A stretch of DNA of 64,000 nucleotides from Plotosus lineatus. Taxonomy: Eukaryota; Chordata; Actinopteri; Siluriformes; Plotosidae. A program made the position numbers and the translations under genes. Below are positions 1 to 12,405 of this stretch, piece after piece. Numbering within the stretch: the first letter of the stretch is position 1; every line of letters begins with the position of its first letter. The notes beneath the pieces are model-generated. The model saw only the letters and a program-made list of their open reading frames with translations, was not told where the DNA came from and did not search any database. The stretch covers positions 62,964,580 to 63,028,579 of the forward strand of contig CM045729.1 of the NCBI GenBank assembly GCA_024760905.1. The letters run 5' to 3'.

Positions 1-289
1 TCAAGTCCCACTCTCCACAAGGTTGTCACTGTCCCCCCCAGTTCAGCTAACTGGGTTATCAAAGGCCGGCCATGTCTCTCACTGTCTATGGTGAGAGGTT
101 CATGTAAAAGAACCATTGCTGACTTTCGTAAAGAGTAGCTGCAAAGCCGTCAGCGTGTTTCTGTCCCTTGCTAAAAGGGTTGTGTCAGGAAGGGCATCCG
201 TCGTAAAAACCTATGCCAAATCAAACGTGCGAATCACATGATTCGCTGTGGCGACTCCCGAGTAAAAGGGAAAACGCCGAAAGGAAGAC
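1..289 (+). repeat. SINE-A copy, type I tail, cut by window edge
   Basis: The copy enters in the tRNA-like head at the B-box region (tcaagtcccactctcc) and runs through the SINE body to the tail gcgactcccgag...gccgaaaggaag. The head's A box lies outside the window. Type I means that the 3' end resembles the RTE LINE 3' end at 17845-17905. Confidence 0.85.
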
Positions 290-458
290 GACATTTGAAC
301 CACATTGTGTTTCCTTTTTTTGAACAAAGTACAGTTATACCTCGGCGTATGTTGTTCATTGGTTCCAGGTGAGATGACTTAAGTCAAAAACGACTTAAAT
401 CAAATTAGCTTGTCTCTAGGCTAGCCTAGGCATGGCTATGCCAAATATACCTCTATGT

Positions 459-643
<185 letters not shown>

Positions 644-764
644 ATTTACTGAGTAGATCCTTCCGTAACAGAGTGCTCAATACTTTTTGGTAGAGCAAAT
701 AACAGATTCTTATTCTAACAGAATAGTATTCTCATTATTATTATTATATATATATTATTATTAA

Positions 765-823
<59 letters not shown>

Positions 824-963
824 TCTATTATCTTATTCTAACAGATTCAATAGCAGATTCTTCTATAATCACCTGAAGAGAGAGGATGGTTTCACCATCC
901 CTCGAAACAGATCTGTAGTGATAAATGGAGTTTCAATAGAAAGTCTTTGTCCTGTCCTTTTAT
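644..963 (+). repeat. Palindrome-family repeat, copy 1
   Basis: Segment 644-705 (gagtagatcc...gcaaataaca) and segment 866-963 (ttctataatcacctgaagag...gtcctgtcctttt) both recur at 26737-26790 and 26897-26996. The middle is filled by an ATT trinucleotide tract (about 736-822). Like the second copy it is bounded by (TA)n. No coding capacity is recognised and the family is unknown to me. Confidence 0.6.
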
Positions 964-985
964 TTTTATTATGTATATATATATA

Positions 986-1205
986 CAGTCGGCCCTCTAC
1001 TTATGAAATTAATCCGTTCCAGAGCCTTTTTCGGAACCTGGAGTTTTCGTAAGTAGAGGTGCATTTTACATGTAGAACGCGTGATTCGTTCCAAGGCTCC
1101 CAAGACTGCCCCATAAATCCTTTAAAAATTATAAAAGTACACCAATTTTGTATTAAATATGAGTTAAAAGTAAAAGAAAATTATTTATGAAATTAACTTA
1201 ACTTA
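986..1205 (+). mobile_element. PG4 pogo-like MITE, 5' end only
   Basis: It starts cagtcggccctctacttatg after a TA (984-985). This terminus matches the copies at 50733 and 56069. The interior matches the inner part of those copies in reverse (a run related to ttttacttttaac). The right terminal repeat is missing. Confidence 0.6.
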
Positions 1206-1223
1206 AGTTGAGGTATATCTGTA

Positions 1224-2235
1224 TTTCAAAGGCTGGCAGGCACATTCGACAGACACAGCAAATCTTTGGCTGTTTCCAGCAATGACTCTAATAGGTGAGC
1301 AAGATATGCACTGTGTACATGTTGTAGTGACAGACTGGGAAAAATAAATCAAGATGAAGATAAACATTTAAAGCAGTTTTCGTCAAATTAATTATGTTTT
1401 GTCTGTCAGATACCCTGAGAGTAATTAGACATGGACTACAGCTTCCGATACAACCAGAGCAGACATTGATTACAAACATAAATTTGTCATTTAGAAAACC
1501 TCCACTTTATGAAACAAAATTATATTTTTAGAAAAAAGTAACTTATAATCAGTCATACAAAGGAAACTGTTCCTAGGATAGACCCCTCCAACAAACCCTG
1601 CACTGGTTTAAAACACGTCTATTCCACTCTGATTGGCTCTCCAAAACTCCTCCTCTCTCCCATTACTATTTTATAGAATCTGAATGGTCTAATAAGACCT
1701 CTTAATCTTCTTTTAATTAATCCTTCTGCCATGATTATTTTATAATAATAAAGGGATTAGATACCCTCTATGTGGTTTTTTATCACCTAGCTTCCCAGAG
1801 ATTCCATGCCCAAATATGACTTTCTTACCCCAAGATGACATCATATGTCATCTTTTCCTGGTGGGTCTTATCTTGACACCAAATGGTCAGGTTCCTGTTT
1901 TGTTCAACTTCTGTATGCTGAAGACTAGGATTTTGGAGACTAGTTTATACATCATTTTCTATATCAGACTGTCACGTACCCATGTTTAGTTGTTTTAGCA
2001 GAATATTTCCTGTAGAAGATTGGACGAGCAACCTAGGACCTAGCCATAGATGCTATGTGAAAGCTTGTTTATATACAAAAAGGAAAAGATGTTATGATGT
2101 AAAAAAATAAATAAATAAAAGAAGTGTAATAAAATGAAACTTTAACTTATTTAAAATAAATATTTCAACTTTAGATAGACCATGATTTTTTTTTATCATA
2201 ACTTTATAATGCTGGAATTAGCTTTTATGTCACCT
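1224..2235. other. No gene or clear repeat recognised
   Basis: AT-rich unique-looking sequence. I see no exon-like open frame with splice sites, no terminal repeats and no known family. Confidence 0.5.
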
Positions 2236-2268
2236 TGAGAAAAAGGGAACAGCCGAAAGGAAAAAAAA
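2236..2268 (+). repeat. Orphan RTE/SINE-A type I tail
   Basis: Only the last ~30 bases of the tail (gggaacagccgaaaggaaaa) are present, as expected for an extremely 5'-truncated LINE or SINE copy. Confidence 0.5.
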
Positions 2269-2340
2269 CATACTATAGTCATTACCACAAAACCACAATC
2301 AGGTTTTTGGTCTTAAAACCTCAGGTTATGAGTCAAGTGT

Positions 2341-2425
2341 CACCTTAAGATAAGATAAGAAAAGATAACAATCATTTATTGTCTCACAATGGGGAAATTC
2401 TTGGTGCTACAGTATCAAAGTGGAG
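2341..2425 (-). repeat. LINE-like 3' end relic
   Basis: Contains ataagataag... and cacaatggggaaattcttgg. In antisense this resembles the 3' end seen in sense at 8900-8985 (gttacagcagcatc...cgggatcaataaa), a type of sequence common at fish LINE 3' ends. The family is not assigned. Confidence 0.35.
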
Positions 2426-2510
2426 CTATCTAAACAATAACTAGGGGGACTATGTTAATTATACAAATATAGATAATTAGCTAAGATATATTTAAATAAT
2501 AAATAGAGAG

Positions 2511-2850
2511 TAGTGATCGCCTGGTGGTAATGTGCTACATTGCCATTCCTGAGGTTGGGTGTTCAAGCCCCACTGTCAACGGCTGTCGCTGCTGTCCCCC
2601 AAGTGTAGCTAACTGGGTTATCAAAGGCTGGCCATGTCTCTCAGTATGGTATGTATGGTGTGAGGCATGTAAAAGAACCATTGCTGACTTTCTACAAGAA
2701 TAGGCTGCATAGCTGTCAGAGTGTTTCTGCCCAGCAGATGGCCTAGTGAGCTGTTCAGGTGTACTCTGCCCTTGCCCAGAGTTGGCTGAGATGGGCACCA
2801 GCCTCTCCGCGACCCTAATTACAATTAAGCAGTACAGAAAATTAATGAAA
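2511..2850 (+). repeat. SINE-A copy, type II tail
   Basis: A tRNA-like head with an A-box-like gcctggtggtaatg and a degraded B box (gtgttcaagcccc), then the common body (ctaactgggttatcaaagg). It ends with the type II tail (ttggctgagatgggcacc...ctaattacaattaagc). Full length. Confidence 0.85.
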
Positions 2851-2872
2851 ATAAGTAGAAAACTATTTGGAA

Positions 2873-2980
<108 letters not shown>

Positions 2981-3057
2981 TCCAGAAGGCAGTGTCAGTT
3001 CACCTTTTAACAGTCATCTACATTTCATTAAGCATAGTTTGTTTGTTTGTATATATA

Positions 3058-3728
3058 CAGATGCTCCCCAACTTACGTTTTTAATTGGTTCCGGACGGCC
3101 GAACGTGAGTCGAAAGTGAACGTAAGTTGTTACAGTGACGTATGACGTATGATGTTTGATGTATACATCCATAAATACCATTACCCTATGTCATAAAACA
3201 CCCCTAAATCAATTATTATAAACATAACATTGTAAAATAATATCAAATATATCAAATACTATCAACATTAATTTCAAATAAGTCACTTATTTATACTGAG
3301 TCACTTTACATGAAGCTTGAAACAGCCAATCAACGCTTACAATATGTGAGGCGCTCAAAACCGAAAGTAGTGTACTTGCCTTGGGTTATACGGACTTTCG
3401 GTGTTTCAAGTGAGCAATGGAACATTGAAGTCATTTAGAACTCAGCCGACACTGATGTGAATCACTAGCAGAGCGGAGAGTTCTCCTTCTTTTATGTATT
3501 TGGGTTTTCCTTCATTTTACAACTTTCTTTGCTTAACTGAGTATGCATGGTAGATTGTGCCAATCCAAGCAGATAGTTAATTCATCTCTGTGTATGAGAC
3601 TCGCACCCATGCTAGTAGGCTTATGCCAACCAACCATATTTGCTTAGGGTTACAAAAGTCCACAAAACAGTGTAAACACAAAGATCACAGAGACGACGTC
3701 TTAACACAAGGTTAACACACTATATAAC

Positions 3729-3796
<68 letters not shown>

Positions 3797-3971
3797 CTGA
3801 ACTGGGAAGAAGGAGGGGAACGTTCAGTCTGTTGTTTGTAAACAATGGATGCAGCATCATTGCGTCATTATGTCAGCGTACTACGTAGGTCTAAACTCAA
3901 AATGTGTGGGGGTTTTTTTTAACGTAAAATCGAAAACATGTAACATGAAAACATAAGTCGGAGAGCGTCTG
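3058..3971 (+). mobile_element. PG3 pogo-like non-autonomous DNA element
   Basis: The left end cagatgctccccaacttacg and the inverted right end (reverse complement cagacgctctccgacttatg) form terminal inverted repeats of about 24 bp. TA precedes the left end. The element holds an internal (TA)n tract (3734-3792) and no transposase. A second copy of the right half, inverted, lies at 46155-46459, and a third piece at 35039-35220. The class is inferred from the CAG start and TA target site, as in Tigger/pogo. Confidence 0.75.
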
Positions 3972-3980
3972 TGTGTGTGT

Positions 3981-3983
3981 ATA

Positions 3984-4056
<73 letters not shown>

Positions 4057-4059
4057 TGT

Positions 4060-4090
<31 letters not shown>
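3981..4090. repeat. (TG)n-(TA)n-(GA)n compound microsatellite
   Basis: The TG, TA and GA tracts follow one another directly at the right end of PG3. Confidence 0.97.
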
Positions 4091-4091
<1 letters not shown>

Positions 4092-4234
4092 AGAAAAGAA
4101 GAAACAAAACACAGACAACAGTATCACAGAAAGTAGTGAGTCATGTAATAGGCTTGAAATATCCCTGGTTTACCCAGAATGATGGTGAGATACTGTACTG
4201 GCTGACTTCTACTTTCAGTTTTGGAGTTCATTCA

Positions 4235-4893
4235 TCAGACATGATAATTTTGTTTTTTTAAAAGTTTGTTATGGGAACACTGTCTATTATCAATTAGTTG
4301 CTCGTTCTGGGCCATTCTTACTGTTATCATTCCTGTTTCGTTGCTCATCGTCAACAAAGGCTGACTGCTATTGTCGTTACTACCACCATCCTTATCTGAC
4401 TCAACTTCAAACTCCTGCTTAATCCGGTAGAGCTCAATCCTTAAAGTCTGCACCTCAGATTCTTCAATGTTCATCTGTAACCACTTAATCCTAATTAGGG
4501 TCAGGGGGAGGCTGGCACCCATCCCAGCTGACTCCAAGCGAGGGCAGAGTACACCCTGGACAGCTCGCCAGGCCATTGCAGGGCGGAAACACACTTACGG
4601 CTTTGCAGCTCCTTTTGTCGAAAGTCAACAATGGTTCTTTTACAGCCTCACACCATAGACAGTGAGAGACATGTCCAGCCTTTGTAGCCCAGTTAGCTGC
4701 ACTGGGAGACAGTGACAACCTTGTGGAGAGTGGAACTCCAACCCCCAACCTTAGGATCAGCGATCCAGCACCTTATACCACTAGGCCACCGCTGCCATTC
4801 TTCAATGTTTCCCTCATTTATTGAAATCAGATAGATCGTCATAAATGTCAGAAACTGACAAGATGTTTCAGCTTTCTGTGCGAGGGGAGATTC
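4235..4893 (-). pseudogene. Open frame of about 107 codons split by a SINE
   Basis: On the minus strand a frame stays open from about 4893 to the TGA at 4235-4237 once the SINE-A copy at 4472-4796 and one copy of its 13-bp duplication (4459-4471, 4797-4809) are removed; the phase is kept across the junction. Just inside the frame is an acceptor-like site (tctcccctcgcacag). A donor-like gtaaga occurs further on (reverse complement of about 4316-4321). The predicted peptide is charged and coiled-coil-like near EESEVQTLRIELYRIKQEFE, then Ser/Asn-rich. I do not recognise the protein. It may be a decayed exon, a retrocopy piece, part of an unknown mobile element, or chance. Confidence 0.3.
4472..4796 (-). 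repeat. SINE-A copy, type II tail, 13-bp TSD
   Basis: A full-length copy in reverse: tail first (ccacttaatcctaattaggg), then body, then head ending ggccaccgctgcc. It is flanked by the perfect duplication attcttcaatgtt at 4459-4471 and 4797-4809. Confidence 0.92.
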
Positions 4894-4896
4894 ATG

Positions 4897-5586
4897 TCAC
4901 ATGACTAATAAATCACAATCACTGATACAGCTTGACAAAATTGTATTAAAATTATATTTAAAACGAGGTTGACAATACACAGAAGAAGACATTATTTTGG
5001 GTTTGGTAACCTTTTAAAGTAACCAGAGTGCACAGACACAATGGGAAACAGCTGTAACTGATAATGAGGGTGTTGAGCAGGAGGGAGTGGGAGTTGCAGT
5101 CCATGCAGTCTATATGTGCATCAAGAACAGAAACAAAGGAAATGCCCTCTGAGATTGACCTACAAGCAGATATGATAAACTATGAGTGACATTACTGCTT
5201 TCTTCTTCCCCACTAAGAGATATTTAAAAAAATTAGGGACTTGTGCTTGTTTAAAAATACAGTATAATTTTTGAATAGAATGTGAAAATGTAACAAGCCC
5301 AACTCTATTTCATTCATTAATTTACATAACCACCCATCAGCGTGACCATAGTAATTATTTAAGCCATTAAGCAATATTATATCATTCCAATTCACAGATT
5401 TCATAGAAAACGAGAAAAGTGTGTGCATTTCATGACTCTTTAACATGGATAAAGGTACATAAATTTAAAGAAAGTAATTCATTTTAGTATTTTTGAAGAC
5501 ATGCCATTCTTCAGCTGCAGCTCATGCATTAAGAGTTAAGGAAATGAAGACACTGATCATAAAATTGTCCAGGTTTAAAGATATCT
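4897..5586. other. No gene or clear repeat recognised
   Basis: Unique-looking AT-rich sequence. No splice-framed exon or terminal repeats were noticed. Confidence 0.5.
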
Positions 5587-5735
5587 CATCCTCATTCATT
5601 CATTTTCTGAAACTGCTTAATCCTAATTAGTGTCGCGGGGAGGCTGGCACTCATCTCAGCCACCTCTGTACAAGGGCAGAGTACAACCTTTACAGCTTGC
5701 CAAGCCATTGCAGGACAGAAACCTGCTGATGGCTA
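5587..5735 (-). repeat. SINE-A fragment, type II tail
   Basis: Begins cattcattcattttctgaaa then the type II tail, and breaks off after ggacagaaacctgctgatgg, so the body and tRNA head are absent (5' truncation). Confidence 0.8.
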
Positions 5736-6247
5736 ATACTTCCCTGAGATATCTTGTTTGAAAAATTAATTAAAATGGCACACCTGTATTGCTGTGAATG
5801 TGCTGATGTGTCTGCTGCTTATGCACCTTAATATCTTGGTTAGTGGTACAGTATTGTAATTACCAGCATAGGATCAGAGAGGGTATTAAGTGGGACATTA
5901 CTAATTTTGATCCATTGGTACCATTTTGTAGCTGATTTCCTAAGCTTAAAAAAAATACCAAATTTTCTAACATGATTGTCTAGTTTTGGAGTAACTAACT
6001 AAAAACTGATAAGAATTTTCTAACTTTTAAACAGATAACCTTGGAAAATTATGTTTAAATTCCAATAAATTATGTAATCATTTCAGATTTAATATCCACT
6101 TTGCTATGATGGGTCACAGGTTTAAAGATAAATGCATATACCTTCGAAACAAGAATTGGAAGATATGCTGTTATTGTGGGACACTAATGTTCCTAAGAGT
6201 CATGTTTTTTTTTTTTTAATTGTGTTTATCAGAAAGAGCACAAAATA
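5736..6247. other. No gene or clear repeat recognised
   Basis: AT-rich sequence with no recognisable coding or mobile signature. Confidence 0.5.
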
Positions 6248-6251
6248 AACT

Positions 6252-6268
6252 TTATATATATATATATA

Positions 6269-6330
<62 letters not shown>
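6252..6330. repeat. (TA)n-(TG)n microsatellite
   Basis: A short TA tract followed by about 60 bp of TG, directly abutting the head of the next SINE. Confidence 0.97.
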
Positions 6331-7098
<768 letters not shown>

Positions 7099-7629
7099 TG
7101 ATAGGACAAAATTTGACTCAGGTATATACAAATTAATTTTTTAATAAAAGTGTTTTGGTAAATTCTACATCGTTGAGAAAAACATATGTAAACATTTTGA
7201 AGTAAACTTCTGCAGAATATATTTATGAAAACCTATCAACATGAAACTTGGAACAGATACTCAACCCTTTCATCTATACAAAGATTTATGAATATATTTC
7301 ACTAAGAACATATTTAAAGTAAGTTTCATGCATCAAAAAAGTGAAAGTCAAGTACAAGTGCATCATTACATTTGATTTGTGGAATCACTACATAGCTCCA
7401 ATGGATCAGATTCATGCAGGACTTTACACTGTCAGACTCCAAACACACTTTTTAAGATCTTTTCATGTTTTTTTAAATATTCATCGGCAAAATCATAACA
7501 GTGTTTAAACTGAGCAAATCTTCAACATGCCTGCTTGTAAAAGGGAACATCTATGAACCTTCTGTGAGAGGATTTGTTCACAATTAAGTTTGAAAATATT
7601 TTTACACCAACGGGTGTTTTAATTTCAGC
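7099..7629. other. No gene or clear repeat recognised
   Basis: AT-rich. It could include the interior of the possible mariner relic at 6816, but no transposase motif is seen. Confidence 0.45.
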
Positions 7630-7985
7630 CTTCATTCATTGATTTTCTGAACTATTTAATCATAATTAGGGTTATGGGGAGAGGACTACCCATCTCAGCC
7701 AACTCTGAGCGAGGGCAAATTACACCCTGGATAGGTTTCCAGTGAATCACAGAGTCAACACTCACACAACCATTCACACTTACACCTGGAGGGGTTTGGA
7801 ACAGCCAATTAACCTACTGTGCATGTTTTTGGACTATGGGAGGAAACTGGAGTACCCTGAGGAAGACCACATGAGCACAGGGAGAACATGCAAACTTCAC
7901 AAAGAAACGCCCAAACTGGGAATCAAACCCAGGCCTTCTTGCTGTGAGGCAGACGTGCTAACCACTACACGATTGTGCCACCGGT
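7630..7985 (-). repeat. SINE-B copy
   Basis: In reverse complement it starts with a tRNA-like head (A box near tgtagtggttagcac, B box near gggtttgattcc). The body contains the fish-typical tcctcccatagtccaaaaac, and the 3' end (ccctaattatgattaaa, cattcattgatttt) is shared with the type II tail of SINE-A. Confidence 0.8.
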
Positions 7986-8229
7986 GGCATGATTTATTTA
8001 TTTATTTATTTATTTGTTCATTTGTTTAGTTGGCAGGCTAGTTTTTCACTGAGAAAATTTTGTATTTTTAAATCAAAGAATTCAATGGCAAGAATTTCAA
8101 ACTAAGGTCTGATACTGGGCATGGTGGAGAAAATACCCAAATATCTCACAATCATTTTGACCCACTAATGCATTAATTAGCGAAATCACAAAACTGGTTT
8201 TGGTGCTGAAGCAGGTCACATGAAATTGT

Positions 8230-8567
8230 TCATCATTTGCTGTAACCGCTTAATTCTAATTAAGGTTACGGGGAGGCTGGCGCCCATCCCAGCCGACTCC
8301 AGGCAATGGTAGAGTACACCCTGGACAGCTTACCAGGCCATTGAAGGGCGGAAACACTCTAACGGCTTTGGCACCCTACTCTTGTGAAGCGTCAACAATG
8401 GTTCTTTTACATGAACGTCTCACCATAGACAGTGAGCGACATGGCCGGCCTTTGATAACCCAGTTAGCTGAACTGGGAGTACAGTGACAACCCATGGAGA
8501 GTGGGGCTTGAACCCCCAACCTTAGGATCAGTGATCCAGCACACTTACCGCCAGGCCACCACTGCCC
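8230..8567 (-). repeat. SINE-A copy, type II tail
   Basis: A full-length reverse copy from gctgtaaccgcttaattc to the head end ggccaccactgccc. Confidence 0.9.
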
Positions 8568-8899
8568 ATCTGAAATTTTTAAAATCAGACAAATATCTTC
8601 ATCTTGAATAGTCGCCATCGGCCATCGGGTTAAACATGAGTTTTTTCTTTCCAGTTTGGCTTTGTTCACCTACTTGACAACTTCTACCACCATAAGTACA
8701 TGTGTAATTAAATACCTATTCATATACTGTATGGTCTTTTTGCTACATGCTCCATGTTGGATGGTGGATCGATGCACTCTATGAGTGTCTCTCTAGTGTT
8801 TATTGTTGGTCGTTACACTTAAGTTTGTTATCTGTCAGACTAAAATAATTTCCTGAAGTGGGCTGGGGAAATAATCTAAAATAGAATAGCACTTTGCTA
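8568..8899. other. No gene or clear repeat recognised
   Basis: Unique-looking sequence without recognisable signals. Confidence 0.45.
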
Positions 8900-8985
8900 A
8901 TCTTTCACAGGAAATTACTTTGTTACAGCAGCATCACATAATTTCCTCCGGGATCAATAAAATATTCTGATTCTGTTTCTGATGA
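8900..8985 (+). repeat. LINE-like 3' end relic
   Basis: gttacagcagcatcacataa followed by ctccgggatcaataaaatat resembles fish LINE 3' untranslated ends. It is the sense counterpart of 2341-2425. Confidence 0.4.
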
Positions 8986-9794
8986 TCACCCAGCCGACGT
9001 CAAAAATAAATTTCAATTTAAATAATTTTCTGACAGTACATTTTTGTGGGATTTTAATGACACAAATTCAGGTTAAAACCTTTTTAAGGAAACGTCACTT
9101 TGCTGTTTTTTAGACAGACAGGATTGCTGTGTCCCTATGGTTACTGTCATGCTCACATAGAGCTTTAACTGCCCTAATTATTATCCTTGAGCAACAACAA
9201 ACCAGAATAAATCAGGGCAGTGCACAGATGACAGGGGACTCTTCTCACTGCTCTGAATTTCCTGTGGCCCTCTTTGCTGTTTATGAGTCAGCAGGACACA
9301 AAAAAAAAAATAGAAGCCAAACGCATCTGACCGACGCGGCACGACTGTAATTATAACGTAGGTAATTATGGTGATGATTGGTGTGCTCACTATGACTTTG
9401 TTTCATCTACAGGCAGGACAGATTTTCTTGTAGAGATTCATCAACAGGCCACCAATAAGAGCTTTGATTTGCGCAAATCAACACAAGGTGCACAAAAACA
9501 AGAGGAAATGTAACTTAAATAAAAATCTGTAATAATAAATCAGACTCAGACTAAGATGAGTCAATAAAACTAAATAAAAACTGGATGGATTAACAGATAA
9601 AAAACAGGTTTCTGTGTAAGTACGGCTCTATGATCTCGACCAATACTGATGTGGTGAGATGCTTTTATCTTAGATAAACATAGAATTCATGCAAACTTCA
9701 AACTAACTTTGATAAAAATTGAATTATAACACATGATCTAAAGCCTAAGTATTATAGGTTATTATTTTTGTGACTATAACGTACTGGATAAAAA
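8986..9794. other. No gene or clear repeat recognised
   Basis: Mixed-composition sequence with a short A run near 9300. No supported gene. Confidence 0.45.
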
Positions 9795-10193
9795 GGGCAG
9801 TGGGCAGTGGTGGCCTGGTGGGCAGTAGTGGCCTGGTGGGCAGTAGTGGCCTGGTGGTAAAAGGCGCTGGATCGCTGATCCTAAGGTTGGGAGTTCAAGT
9901 CCCACTCCCTACAAGGTTGTCACTGCACCCTCACCCCACCCTCCCACCCCCCCGCCTGGTGAAGCGAACTGGGTTATCAAAGGCCGGCCATGTCTCTCAC
10001 TTCAAAAGAACCATTGCTGACTTTTGTAAAGAGTAGACTATAAAGCCGTCAGCGTGTTTCTGCCCCTTGCTAAAGGGTTGTGTCAGGAAGGGCATCCGAT
10101 GTAAAAACCTATGCCAAATCAAACATGCAAATCAGATAATTCGCTGTGGCGACCCCTGAAAAAAGGGAAAAAGCTGAAAGGAGAAGAAGAAGA
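9795..10193 (+). repeat. SINE-A copy with triplicated head, type I tail
   Basis: The first ~18 bases of the head (gggcagtrgtggcctggt) occur three times in tandem before the head continues into ggtaaaaggcgctgg. The repeated unit carries the A-box-like part of the presumed Pol III promoter. Body and type I tail are otherwise normal. Confidence 0.9.
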
Positions 10194-10854
10194 ATGTACT
10201 GGGGAAAAAAGTATAGCGAAGTGCTTTCAAAACTAGCTGAAGAAATTTCCCAGACTGTAAAGAGTCCTGAGATATTTTCTGCAGTGATTTGGTAGATTTA
10301 GAAAGCAATGAGGTAGAAAACACAGAACGGGTATTTGCAGCTAAATCCCAAATTGCTTATGTCATCCCTGAGTGTTTAGAAGGAAGAAGGAAACTCTGAT
10401 GAACAAAGTATGATGCAGAATGAAGGTGGGGAAGTGAAGCTGGATTGTAATCAAGACTTATAACTACAAATGCAAGCACATAACTCACGTCTCCTCAAAA
10501 ACAGTATGATCAGACACACCGGATAGGAAAGTCAGACTGGCACACATCTGCAGCACGTCTGATGAGAGTTTCTGGAAGTTAATAAATACATGGAGATCAA
10601 AGTCATGCAGACCTTTTTGGGAAAGATAAAAGGGAAGTAGGAAATATCCATATGCTGGGAGGCATAACGTGGTGGTAACCCTGCCATGACTTGTGCCAAA
10701 CAGGAAATTAAAAGATATTGTGGTTTGCTAATTGACATCCTCCCTGAAATGACCCCGTGTGCTGTTGAGGGTATGCCTTGTTTTCTCCCCATGACCTCAG
10801 CAGGAATAAGCATTTCAGCAAATGAATGATTGAGTGGGTATTTAATATATTTAT
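10194..10854. other. No gene or clear repeat recognised
   Basis: Sequence of moderate complexity with no supported exon or mobile element. Confidence 0.45.
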
Positions 10855-10869
10855 TTACATTCTAAAAAT

Positions 10870-11136
10870 GCTAGATTGAGATGGTTTGGACATGTGCAGA
10901 GGAGGGATAGTGAGTATATTGGTAGTAGGATGCTGAGGTTGGAACGACCAGGCAGAAGGCCCGGAGGAAGACCAAAGAGAAGATTTATGGATGTGGCGAA
11001 GGAGGACATGGGGGTAGTTGGTGTAAGAGAAGAAGATGCAGAGGGTAGGGTGAGATGGAGACAGATGATTCGCTGTGGCGACCCCTGAAGGGAACAGCCG
11101 AAAGGAAAAGAAGAAGAAGAAGAAGAAGAAGACGAG
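10870..11136 (+). mobile_element. 5'-truncated RTE-type LINE insertion, 15-bp TSD
   Basis: It encodes the C-terminal part of the same protein as 16846-17871 (LRWFGHVQRRDSEYIGSRML), then gcgacccctgaagggaacag and a GAA-rich tail. The perfect target site duplication ttacattctaaaaat lies at 10855-10869 and 11137-11151. Extreme 5' truncation with a long TSD is normal for target-primed reverse transcription. Confidence 0.9.
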
Positions 11137-11182
11137 TTACATTCTAAAAATAACTCAGCTGGCTTTTCATTAATACTTAAAG

Positions 11183-11387
11183 CAGTGTTTCCCAACCTTT
11201 TTGGGCCAAGGCACACCTTTTACATTAGAAAAATCACGAGGCACACCACGGAACAAAAATGATACTGCCCTCTAGCAGAACAGCACTGTTACTACATGCT
11301 AAGTGAAATTGGTTAATCTTCCGCAGCACACCTGATGATTTCTCACAGCACACTAATGTGCGGCGGAATAGGGGTTGAGAAACACTG
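11183..11387. mobile_element. hAT-type MITE, perfect 8-bp TSD
   Basis: A 205-bp element. The left end cagtgtttcccaaccttttt and the inverted right end (reverse complement cagtgtttctcaacccctat) are hAT-like terminal repeats. The 8-bp duplication acttaaag is perfect at 11175-11182 and 11388-11395. There is no coding sequence. Confidence 0.93.
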
Positions 11388-11427
11388 ACTTAAAGATATG
11401 TCGAGTTATTATTTGAGCTTTTCACAC

Positions 11428-11733
11428 TGGCGCAGTTGTAGCACATTTGCATCCAGTCAAGAGGCGGCAGGTTCGAATCTCAGTCAAGGGCCTTTTTCTG
11501 AATGCTGCATCCTCCTCCCACAATCCAACAACATGCACATCAGGTCAGCTGACTGCTCTAAATAGCCAGTAGCTGTGAATGTAAGTATGAATGGTCGTTT
11601 ACGCCTGTGCTGCCCCTGCAATTTGCTGGTGACCTGTTCATGGTGTACAAAGTCAGATGGGATTGGCCATAGCTGAGCAATGACCTGCAATACATAAGCT
11701 CTACTGAAAATGAATAAACGGATGAATAACACT
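11428..11733 (+). repeat. SINE-B copy, degraded
   Basis: The tRNA-like head has a B box (ggttcgaatctc), then a body with tcctcccacaatccaac. The end (gaaaatgaataaacggatg) is the degraded shared 3' tail. Confidence 0.6.
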
Positions 11734-12085
11734 TATTGCATGATCTGAAGTTGTATGTTCTTCAATTTGTAAAATACCTCTTCATAACTTTGAGATCTTT
11801 GTAATATAAAATTGAACTTCATTCAATAAAACTGTTACAGAGCAAAATAAGTTTATCTTTGTTAACTAAAGTCTACCCATCCATCCCACTGACCTATACA
11901 AAAATTACAGGGTTTTTTTTTTTTTTTTTTTTTTTTTTTGTTGTTGTTGTTGTTGTTGTTATGGAGAGTTTAAAATGGACATAGTTTCATCAACAATTCT
12001 ACTGTCAGCTGACATAACTCAAAATTTTTTCTTGGAAATATTTCATTAGCATTTATTTAGTTATTTTTCTTATTATTCATTTCCT
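11734..12085. repeat. AT-rich stretch with poly-T and (TTG)n
   Basis: It holds about 28 T followed by seven TTG units (11911-11960). Nothing else is recognised. Confidence 0.6.
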
Positions 12086-12403
12086 TCATTCATTTTCTGA
12101 ACTGTTCATGTTCTGTAAGCACTTAATCCTAATTAGGGTCACAGGGAGACTGGCGCCCATCCCAGCCAACTCCGGACGAGGGCAGAGTACACCCTGGACA
12201 GCTCGCCAGGCCACCACAGGGCAGAAACTATGCAGCCTACTCTTGATGAAAGTCAGCAATGGTCCATAGAAAGTGAGATACATGGCTGGCCCTTGACAAC
12301 CCAGTTAACTGTACTCGGGGGGACACTGACAACCCGTTGAGACTTGGGATCCCCCCAACCTTGGTATCAGTGATCCAGCCCCTTACCACCAGGCCACCAC
12401 TGC
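12086..12403 (-). repeat. SINE-A copy, type II tail
   Basis: A reverse copy with a small duplication or insertion in the tail (ctgttcatgttctgtaagca), missing part of the body, with the head ending ggccaccactgcc. Confidence 0.85.
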
Positions 12404-12405
12404 CT

